Translations under genes and position numbers: made by a program
Part shown: positions 35,179-47,100 of the stretch, piece by piece
How the letters are laid out: each line of letters starts with the position of its first letter
Numbering within the stretch: the stretch's first letter is position 1
Notes under the pieces: generated by a model
The model's database searches: none
Told to the model about the DNA's origin: nothing
The model's input: only the letters and a program-made list of their open reading frames with translations
Assembly: GCA_040954595.2 (NCBI GenBank)
Contig: CM082591.2
Coordinates: 11,470,001 to 11,534,000, forward strand
DNA length: 64,000 nucleotides
From: Balanoglossus misakiensis
Taxonomy: Eukaryota > Hemichordata
Direction: 5' to 3'

Positions 35179-38100
35179 CTAGATGAAAAGAATAGTACAT
35201 GTCAAAATTACAAAATCATTTTAACATTCTGATTTGTATGATACGATACAACACAGAAAACACTTGTGGATGAGATGTGAATTGTGTAACTGTATAGACA
35301 AATGTTAACACCTCTGTTTTTGAAAGTGAACTTGTTAAACGCTGATGATTGTCTTATGGACATGTGTGTAATTCGGTGTAAACAAACATTCTGTCCAATC
35401 AAAATGTTCTACAAATTTTGATTTGGACACATTCAAATGCCTTTGCTTCCTTCCACATTTCACACGCACCGTATAAGTAGACTTTAGTTTTGTCCCTTCA
35501 TTTTCACCCAATTTGCTGTATTTGCCTGATCTCCAACACAGACTATGGTCATCGCCATCTTGTCTGCTGTTAGGACAGCACACTGCATTATGACATTTAC
35601 TGTACACTGTTTTTGTAACAAGAGTCTTCGGTTTGGCACATGTGCATAAGACAACCATTGCCCTGGGTGGTTGGAAAGGCTATTTTTGAAGCAAATTCTC
35701 TCAATGTTTGTGAATTTATTTTCACAAGTTAGAATAAAGATAATGACTTGAAATTTGCAGAATGTTTTCTTAACAAAAACATGCTGCAAATTTCAAGTCA
35801 TTATCTTTATTCTCTCAATGTTTGTTAATTTATTTTCACAAGTTAGAATAAAGATAATGACTTGTAATTTGCAGCATGTTTTCTTAACAAACTAAAAAGT
35901 GAGGGAAAAATATGACTGTAAAAATATCTGCTAAAATTATGAAATTTGATAGGCCTAAATATAAATATTCATAATTTTACAAAATATTGATTGAATCTTG
36001 ACATGTTTTCACAAATTATTGAATAATTTGTATTCATTTTAATATTAAGCAACCCATCAAGCAATGTACGGGACATTTTCAGCATAAACTTATTTTTTTC
36101 AAAGTTATCACTCAGGAAAAAACAGTTTTTGTTGATATTTTGTATACAACTTGAACGTGCTGCCAAAACACAACGGGAAAATTTATGCATAAACCGCTCC
36201 GTAAAATTGTTCTTTTGGATGTCCCGAGCCTTTCCTGAAAGTTTCATAATAAAAAAAAATTATCTGGCATACCAATTCAATCACAAATAAAAACCATAAC
36301 ATTATGGCGAAGGGCAGAAAAGTAGCGAAATACGCAAAGTTTAGCGGCAGTTCACGGCGAAGGATCGCATTTATCTGGGTCAAACGCCTTTCCGCTGGCC
36401 TTTGGGGTTCCCTAGAAGTGTAAAAATGTCCATAATTTGGCAGCCTTTAATGTACAAGCAAGGCTATATATCGCTGAATATTGCAAGAATCAGTGTTTGC
36501 AAGTTAAATTTATATGCCCTTGGCTAGGGGAACCCGTCCTTGTGCGCATGCGTAGCGTCTTGTATAGCAACAATTCACTATGGGAGTCCTACATCGCTGG
36601 CTGAGTATATGCGTTTTACCTGTTCGGTGAGCGTGACACGAGCGGGTAAAAATTGAAGCGAAAGCTTCAATTTTTAAGTCCGAAAATGGACTTGCAGCAA
36701 AACGTGTCAAACGTACAAGCAGCCAGGGCCAAGAGAGACTACTAGTCCGAGCAGGACAGGGGAAGAATCTGAACATGGACCGGTCGAACACGGCAGTCAA
36801 TCATACGCACGTAACGCAGTCAATCCATTGCCAAGCACGAGTCGAGCTCACACCGTTAGCGAAAAAAGATGTTCTATCGAGTGGCAGTGGAGAATTTACA
36901 GATTGTTCAAACAACCTTGATTATATGCCGTCGATAATAAGACTCCCTAGCTTCCTTGCCAGGTGTATGAAATTAGCTATAATAAAACAAGCCATATCTT
37001 GTTACACGTTTATTGCCCAGAATTTTTCATCATTTTAATTTTTCTCAAATACATTTTTAGATATAAATTCAGTGGTTTTAAATGAAATTTTAACTGAAGC
37101 CCTAGCCTATCCAACCACCTTAAATATTACTGGAATCATGTTGGAAAGACACTGCATAGACAGTCATCTTCATTTTCTAGAAGAAACCTTTAATGAGGTA
37201 ATGTTACAACTTGTGTAAACATATCAACACATACCTCCATTTGATCAAATGCAATGCCTATTTTTTTCATGTCTTCATCAGACACATTAATAACAGGAAT
37301 CTTTGGATATCGTTGACTGAAATGTGTAAGCAATAGGAAACCAGCGTTCATTTCTTTGCTGATATTGACAGCTTGTGGGATTGTACTGTGAATAAACCAT
37401 ACATGAAATTTATTGAACCAAACACAGAATAATTCATGGTCACTCAACACTTGGAAGACATATTCTTGTTTTATAGTCTCACATCTAAAGCGATCTGCAA
37501 TTCAAGCATAAAGATAATGGTATAACATGTAATGAAATGTATACAGGACAGGGTTCACAGACTCAAAATCACTCCAAATTTCACGACCTCCCATAAAGGT
37601 TTTGGGCCAAAATGCTATTTTACTTGAGTAATAAAGAATAATAGAGATTAATCTTGTCAAAACATTTTCATTGTTTATGGCATTATGAACAAGCGTAGAC
37701 AGTTATATCAATACTTAAGGACTTTTGAGTAGCACCTAGCCTGGAGACCAGGGCGTCGATCTAGAATACAACGCCCGGGGACAGTCGAGTAATATCCTGC
37801 GGAGCTGAAAGATAGTAGCCCTGGCAACGATCAGGGTCGCTTAGTAACGAATGGATAACGAGTGATCTATCAAAAGGCGCCAGTGGTTGGATGATATAAT
37901 TAACAAAGCTTGGTTATGAATATTCATACACCTTCAAAACCACTCCCACGTCCCGTTTTGAAAACATACTTGGTGACTCCACCTCTATTTCCTTATTTAG
38001 AATGCGATGATGTCATTTGGTTTACATTGAGTGACCAATTAGCTTACACACAAGATTTACCACCCGTGTCGTTCTGCGCACAGAATTCTGTGCGTAAATA

Positions 38101-41100
38101 GAGACTGTCCCCGGGTGTTTCTTTTCCCCTACGCCCTGGTCTCCGGGCTAAGTACATGTCATTTTTGGACCCCTAACATCATTTTGAAACACTGGTCACA
38201 GAAAATGTATTTTACAGGATTTGAACCTGGAACTACTAACCACTACAACTCACACAGAAGGCAAGTCTGCACACAAAACCACTTTACCAAATCCAAATCC
38301 ACAAGATTTACAATTTAAACAGAAGTGTTTACTGAAAACTTGTGTTGGGGCTCACATATTTCTGTGAGACTGACATGTGTACTACATTAAGTGTTACCAT
38401 AATGATCTTGTGCGATTTGATCAAAACCAGATACAAATTACAAATCCTAAATATTCTATTTGCTAAAATCTCTGTTGCATGTTATTTGTCAATGTTTGAA
38501 TATAAACCAGTAGATTTAATAAGACTTTGAAGAACTTTACAAGGGTGATTTAAAGTTTCAGGACTTTTACAGATGATATGAACCCTGGTAGATACCACAA
38601 AGGGATTCACAGTGTGAGGAATATTTGGATGAAATCTCAATATCACACTATCATCTATGACTGATGCATTTTTGAATTTATACCTGTGTCTTTTTTCAAA
38701 AGCTTCTTCCTCCAGTCCTTCCTCAAATGTTCCTTCATGTATCAACAGATCAGCATTTTGACCTACCAAATAGAAATATATAAAATGTCAACTGTCATAA
38801 ATAAACGCATGTACCGTAATCGTTCCTTCGGTTCGACCACACCATTAGTTCGACCACCTACTATTCTTTTGATAATTATTTTACAACCCCTTAAATTTCG
38901 CCGAGTGCTAAACGCGTAACCTGTTTTCCCCTTTGCCTGAGCTCAAACAGCCAAAAATGGATAATGACCCTTGTCTGACCACAAATCAGGCGTGAATAGT
39001 TAATTAAGGAAAGAGGTCATTTTGTAACGGGGGGGGGGGGGGGGGGGGGGGGGGGCTGAAAATTGAGGGGATACAAGTGGCAGTTTCTAATGAGCTTGCA
39101 TGTAAAATTACCCCTCTGAAAAGAGCGATGTTTAGCACCTTGCTTAGTCAACAGTCAATGTGCCTTGTTGCTGATGGTCATCAGTAAAATGAGGAGCCCA
39201 AAAACCTACAGGCAAAACCTTGAGGTAGTCGGAACTTACTGCAGCTGGGGCTCTGCTGAATAAATTGAGACCCCCAGTGGAAGTGATAGTGAAACTTGTA
39301 GCAAAGTTCATGGTGATAATTGCTTGGCAACTAGGTCTTGCCATTTTCTGCCTAAAAATACATCCCTGTGCGTGAATAAATTAAAAACGTCTTTGTCCCA
39401 AGGGACCAACTTAAAGCGTGTTCCCACATGCTTTTATATTACACACTGGTACCGTAGTAGCACTTATACTTAAAGGATGAATGTGCAAAAACTGGAAAAG
39501 TGTGGATTTTCTTGGATCTACCATTCATTTTTTGTGGGACAACAAATGGGACAAGTTGGCGAAATGTGTTGTTGATTTTCAATCGCACCATGAAGCCTAT
39601 TTGAACCTAATTTGCATAAATGTCCAAGGGGGTCACTCTGGCAGTTTGACTCATTTTTACCCCCATTGTTTCGTCTTTTTGTAAAGCATAATTATTTTTT
39701 CCTGGTCGAACCGAAGGCACAATTACGGTATACACAAATCATGATCATCAACCTATGATACAAATCCTTTTCATTTTCATTAAGCTTAATTAATGGGGCA
39801 GAAAAGCTCAGCTAATTTTCACATTTCCCAATTCCTCAAATACCCATTTAACAAATTCTGACTTGAATCGCATTGATACGTGCTCCCATTGCTGAGATCG
39901 GCACTGCGTAAATCTTGGTGACAAAGTCTGTCCAGATCATGGGCGCAAAAAGGCTCATGGGAGCTTCGGGCGTGAAGTCATTTACAAACAACTTTTAATA
40001 GAAGTGCTATCCAGCCCTATGAGCTTGTGCCTCTATTCAAATTATGGCCTACTTCGTGAGCAACTATTTCAGCCATACTCATAATTAAAATTTGTGCGCC
40101 AACAAAATAGTTTATTGTTGTGCTGTAGGATGCAGAAACAATTTGAGAAAAAACACAAATAGGGTGAGTTTTCACCCCTTTCCGAAGTTAGATTTGTACT
40201 GGAGGCAGTGTCGTTGCAACTGCACGCTTAGAATGGGGTTGGCCTGCAGCTGTCCATTGGGGTAATCCCCCCCCCCCCCCATGGTACAGCTGCGTTAGCA
40301 CAACTAACCCCAAGCACAAAGCCATAGAGGGTGCTGGTCATGGGTCCCCAAATACGATCATCACAGAAAGCCTGTCTGCAGATTTTGGAAATCATCAGGT
40401 CAGACATTTGACTGTTAAAGTGAAGGGGTCGTCGCGCCGCGTTTGTTTGTTTATAAACATTACAAGTCATCCACAAATCCCTGAAATTAGATAATTCTTA
40501 GAAAAACGAAGCAGCCAACCCAGCGTAGACTGGGCCTGACAGCAACTGAAGATCCTAGTAGGTCGTGGCGACTGCAGTAGGGTTTGCGCTGTTATGGGAG
40601 GACATATTCTCATTGAGGGGGACACCCACGCGGCGCGACGACCCCTTCCCTTTAATTGCGCTGTTTTCTAGTTCTGGTGACACCCTCAACGGTCAGAGGC
40701 ATGCGAATGAGCGCCCTCATTGTTGGGTTATTGAGTTCTGGATATTTTTCATGACAAGATACTGTAAAATTTTAAGGAACTTTGCAAGAGCCAAAAGTAT
40801 GTGATAATAAATAGTCTTGAAAGAACAATGTGTACAACAGAATGTAATTCAGAGATAAGAAGAATGTGAAAATTAATCGTTGTTGATATCGCGAAATGTT
40901 CATGTCACGAAAATTTCCCGGTTTACAGTAAGTGACTTACCAATATCAATCAAGGCATGACATGGCATAGTATCACCAGAATACACCAGCTTCCATCCAT
41001 CTCGATGTGTTACAGCAACACCATATGGTTGGGAGAAATGATTCACCACAACTGTTTCCATCTGTTATGAAAAAAAAATTTCTAAATCACTTGATAATAT

Positions 41101-44100
41101 TCACAGATTGCATCATCATGACAGTCTGCGATTCAACCTAAGTTCAGATTTTGGATCAAACAATACACTCGCTCGCTCACTCGCTGGATTCAACTGAAAA
41201 TTTGTGACAATGCTTTGGCAAACCATATTTTCATACCCTAAAAACAGCCAGTGTTCTTGGATTTTTTTTTAAATCAAAACTTGAGCAAAATGTTATCATT
41301 TTTGACATTCAATACTCATGCCATGTTAACACAAAGCCCCAGACAATTGTTTGAAAATACAGGGCTAATTTTATACATACTTTGCTCAGCTGTAGTTGTG
41401 TACACAACTCTCTAGTCTCTTTATCCGTCTTTGCTCCTGATGCCAGCAAATTTTTACAAGGAACAAAACTGTAAAATATATCAATAAATAATGTTAGAGT
41501 ATTTCTTTCCATTTTCATGTAATATCTATATGACAAACTTTCTATTTAGTCCATAATACCTACACATAACATTGTCGCAAGTGTGCCATGAGTGTGCACC
41601 TTGGAAACAATTATCACAAAAATAATAATCCTCCAATCCTTTTAATTCTTTTCTTATTAAGGTGTGTGAGGAGGCGTTCTAAAAACAGGAAGAACCCAGT
41701 GTGTCAATCAATTTGGTTTAATCCATTCCACTTTTGTGAATGTAAATTGGGACAATTCTGCTTTCGCATTCAAAATTTTCTGCTGTTAAAACTGATTTTT
41801 ATTATCAATTTTAAGCGAGAATAATCTGAAGTTGCCTAGAGCAAAATTTGAGAAAAAGTTTAAGACTGATTTTCAAGGCATATCTACCTTAATTGGAGTT
41901 TATTCTTACAATTTCAGAAATACCAATGTATGAGTCCTGCTCAATTACAAAGTCAGTTTCTACTCATTATATTGATGACCATCAGCAACAAGGCACATTG
42001 ACCGTTGACTAAGTAAGGTGCTAAACATCGCTGTTTTCTGAAGAGTAATTTGACATGCAAGCTCATTAGAAACTGCCACTTGTATCCCCTCAATTTTCAG
42101 CCCCCTTTAAGTATAAGCGCTACTACGGTACCAGTGTGTAATATAAAAGCATGTGGGAACACGCTTTAAGTTGGTCCCTTGGGACAAAGACGTTTTTAAT
42201 TTATTCACGCACAGGGATGTATTTTTAGGCAGAAAATGGCAAGACCTAGTTGCCAAGCAATTATCACCATGAACTTTGCTACAAGTTTCACTATCACTTC
42301 CACTGGGGGTCTCAATTTTGTCAGCAGAGCCCCAGCTGCAGTAAGTTCCGACTACCTCAAGGTTTTGCCTGTAGGTTTTTGGGCTCCTCATTTTACTGAT
42401 GACCATCAGCAACAAGGCACATTGACTGTTGACTAAGCAAGGTGCTAAACATCGCTCTTTTCAGAGGGGTAATTTTACATGCAAGCTCATTAGAAACTGC
42501 CACTTGTATCCCCTCAATTTTCAGCCCCCCCCCCCCCCCCCCTGTTACAAAATGACCTCTTTCCTTAATTAACTATTCACGCCTGATTTGTGGTCAGACA
42601 AGGGTCATTATCCATTTTTGGCTGTTTGAGCTCAGGCAAAGGGGAAAACAGGTTACGCGTTTAGCACTCAGCGAAATTTAAGGGGTTGTAAAATAATTGT
42701 CAAAAGAATAGTGGGTGGTCGAAGTAAGGGACCGTTCATTTTTTACGGCCGGGTTTCATTTTTAAACTTGCCGCTCCACCCCCCCCCCCCCCCACCCCCC
42801 TGGCCGTAAAAACTGAATGGTCCCTAATGGTGTGGTCAAACCGAAGGCACGATTACGGTACTCATAATAAATCTACACACTGATGAGATATTTCAAATCA
42901 AATGATCACCTGATATTTGTGAGTATTGGTTGGAAGTCTTTGTTGTACTTGTTTAACCATGTGATCAGTTTTGTAGGAACCACTAGATTTAGTGGTTTGA
43001 AGTCAGTTTTCAAATCTGCCTGTAAAGTAAAAACAAAAGAACATATCTAGAAAATGTATTCTTCATAGCCAGATATGATCATGTGACAGGAGTGGCTGGT
43101 TGTGTGGGGCAAAAAACTTCATGCAAAGGTACAGAACAAACATTACACATCTTAGTTGACCTGGTCTGATAACGTGGGAATATCTGTCCAAACAATAAAA
43201 TTCACTACATTTCAAAACGACAGTGACCCCTTATTTGAATTTCAAATAAGGTCACTCCAACACAAATCAGCACAACACAACAAACAAAACAAAACACTTA
43301 CTGAAACTTTCTGTCTTTCAAGCAGTAGATTGATTAGCCCCTACAATGAACAAAAATACAAAGACACCATTATTGCAAAATTGTACTTTCAATAAATCAG
43401 AATATCATGTTAAAGCCCAATGACCTACAACTTTGGGGATGATTATCATATTTTTTAGCTCTGCTGTGACTTGTGTCAGCTGAGCTTTAGCAGTAGGTTG
43501 ATAAGTGTCCGTCTGTTGTCTGTCCGTCCGTCGTCTGTCGTCCGTCAACTTTTGGTATTTCAATCTTCTTCTTTAAAACAACTTGGCATATTTAGCTGAA
43601 ATTTGGTTGGAATGTGAGTTATGGTGCCCTTAACCTTTGGTAAAAAATCTTCTTCTCCCTAACTACATGTACGATGGAGCTAAAACCCTTAAAACAACAT
43701 CATATAATCACTTTCACAAACAGCTTATCACAATAATTAAGGGCTTTCTCACTGGCACGTTTACACCGGTGCTACACCGGTGTAGATTTGACACCGCCGG
43801 AAAAAAACAAGTGAGAACACCTTACACCGGTGTTGGGCCGGTGTTAATTTGCGACGGCGATGGGTGGTGGGTCAGGGCCAGTGCTGGGCCAGCACTCCGA
43901 CGCAAATATGCAGTGAGAACGCAAAGATAAACAAACACCGTTCAAAAGCGCCACCCTGCAGTGACTTTTGGGTATGTTTATTAGGTATAGCCCATTGTCT
44001 TTGGTCAGTTTCCATTGTTAAGTCAATCACACTGGACGCGAGTGGTTTTCAAACCATTCGCAGTTTGCCAGGTCTGCAACACTTCTGTCTGCTACCAACT

Positions 44101-47100
44101 TTCAGAAGGTTCTCTTGATCACCGAAAAGCTGAGGCATTTTCCATTTATGGATTAACATTCATTTACTTCTAAACATTATCAAAACTGTCACAAAGTCGT
44201 CTAGAACGCATATGCAGGTATAGGAACTGAAACATGTTGCTGTAATGTCCTCAATTTTGTTAGTTGCCGTGTTGCTAAACATGGCCATTTAGACGGTGTT
44301 TATTTCAAAACAGTGGCCAAAAGTTTAGTGTGTGGACGCACAGAGATTCTGTGGGCTAATCCCCTGTGTTTGCAGAGAGTAAACACTGGCATAGCACTGG
44401 TGTCAAAACTTTTAGTGAGAACAAGACTATTATATGCTCAATACTTTGTACATGTATGTACACAAACAACAAAGCAACGTGCTCACCCATACAATTGTTA
44501 TGAATTAAAACCTAGGTTATTCATATCATTGCCCAGGTTACACTGTTAAAGTCAGCAAAGCTCTTTTGACTGTCAGGTCACTTGTCTTAAATTATCAGCT
44601 AAAATCATGCCCTTGTATATTAAAAAAAACAAGCATGGTGACCCCCGTATTTAGGGGACCAAGCACCCTCAGGCGCTTGGTCCCCTTCAGTTATTGCTGG
44701 AGTTTTTAGGGCACAAGCCAAGCAGGCTTGTGCCCTATTGGTATTACTGGGGGTTTTTAGGGCACAAGCCAAGCAGGCTTGTGCCCTATTGGTATTACTG
44801 GGGTTTTTCATCTTTTTTTTTAGGGCACAAGCCAAGCAGGCTTGTGCCCTATTGGTATTACTGTTTTTTTTTAGGGCATAAGCCAAGCAGGCTTGTGCCC
44901 TATTGGTATTACTGGGGTTTTTTAGGGCACAAGCCAAGCAGGCTTGTGCCCTATTGGTATTACTGGGGTTTTTCATCTTTTTTTTAGGGCACAAGCCAAG
45001 CAGGCTTGTGCCCTATTGGTATTACTGGGGTTTTTCATCTTTTTTTTTTTTTTTTTCTTGTGTAGTTTTTTGGCTCAGGTAGATCTTGAAAACGGCTGAA
45101 CCTACAAATCTCAAACTTGGCACAGTGGTGCAGGCCTATGAGAGCTGGTGCAGTACCCTCGTGAATGTTTAATAAGTCATGTGACCTGATGACCATATAT
45201 GGCAGACCAGTGATTTTCTTGCACGAAGGGAGTATAGTACCATCAGAGATCAGGCTTCGTTGCCGTTCAAAAGTTCCTACTTCAGTCGTGACGTTGCAAC
45301 TGGACGTTCAGTATTGGGTTCGGCCCGCAGGTGGCCGTGGGGGTTATCAGGTCCCCCGTAATGGCACGCAGCTTCATGCAGCTGTATGGGACCAAAATAA
45401 TACGCCCGCTTCGGGGGTCACCTGTGACACCGTACCTGCGTAACTCTATTATGTGCATGCGTAATTGTGGGGTCAATGAAAGGGATGCTAGCGTGGTATT
45501 TGTTGCACATGGATCAATATGAAGTCCGATTTTCCTGTCAAGTTGTGGGGGACCTTATGTGACATTTCACCTACTTTTGCTTAGTGAATAACAGCAGATG
45601 CATGCAGCTTTGGCGTGGTGGGGGGATATACGGATGGGACCATAATGATATACCAAAGGCGGGGTCACCTGTTGCACCTGCCTAAGTCATTGATTTTGTA
45701 CATTTAATTGGACACTAACCAACAGGGTGATATGTGTGGTTTTTGTTCCACAGGGACGAATGTAAGTGTCAGTTGGTTTTTGCCCAAATGTATAAGGTGA
45801 TTTGGATGACCTCTGTCGTACAGTGCCATATCTCAGCACGTTGTACAGGTGCAACTTTGGTATTTGGAGGGATGAAACTATCATAAGATGCCAAATACAG
45901 GGGGATACCTGTGACACCTGCTTGATTCATGTATTACGTGCATACCTAATGGTAGGCAAAGTGAAAGGGCTGCAAATGTAGGATTTGTTGCACATGACAT
46001 AAGCAGGAATGAAACATTTTTGTCAACTATTTGGGTGACCTCAGGTGTCCATTGACCTGCTTTCCATATGTTAGCATGCACATCATATATAGCCAGGTGG
46101 AGGGGTAGGGTAGGACCCTCTGCGTCATGAAATGCTAAATTCCTGGGGCCACCTGTAACTTACTTGCAAAACTCATTATTATGGCCATATCTAATTTGAC
46201 CAACCCAAAGGGCGAGGATTTTCCGTTGTCTTCAATATGAACCAAATAAGAATCCTAATTTTTGGCCCAATTTTTTTGGTACCCTCACCTGACCTTTGAA
46301 GTACTTACAATGGAGAAGTTCACCTTTGGTTGTTGTGTTTGTACTTGTAGGACATGCATTTCGGGTGGTTGCCTACTTCCCCATATCTCAACATCGAGAG
46401 CAAATACAGCCTACGCATTTGAATGGTACAACCCTGAATGGATTCTAATGGTTATTAACTCTATGCTTGGGCCCCTTCAATGCTGCTTGCAGCTTTAATT
46501 TATTTTGGATTTGTATTATACTTTAATACGACGGAGAAACCAAAACAATGAAAAGATATGATAATATTTTCAATTTTACTGAATGTACATCCTAACGCAT
46601 GTTATTACAAGCTGCCATGCTGTCATTAAAAGGACTTTTGCTGTAAGTTTGGTTTATTTCCAATATTTTTGCCAATTTCTTTGCTCTACTCCAAACACAA
46701 ATATACCCAGTACTCCACTTGTCAAAAAAAACCCTATATTTGTGTAATGAACATTGTTATTGTTGACAGCAAACTTTAACCTGGACCTGAATATAAATTT
46801 TTCACAATAACAACCTTGACTATACACATACCTGTTGTGTTGATAAGCTAAATGCTGGGCAGTTTATTATGTTTTGGGAATTTGAACACGACACTGCAGT
46901 GCATATACAAAACAAAAATACTGAAAACACAGCAAAAACTTACAGCTAATGGAGCTGTAACTCAACAATAATTCCCTTCAATGTTGTTAGACAAAATGCT
47001 TGACAGGCACTGAAGCTGAGATGGGATACATACCATATGGTGATCAGCATGCAAATGTGATACATAAATACACTGTAACCGTTGTAAAACATCAGTTGTA

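Noticed and set aside
44620-44994. Repeat protein with [14 protein letters not shown] units (minus) or [14 protein letters not shown] units (plus)
   Set aside because: These are translations of the tandem hairpin units in a transposon end.
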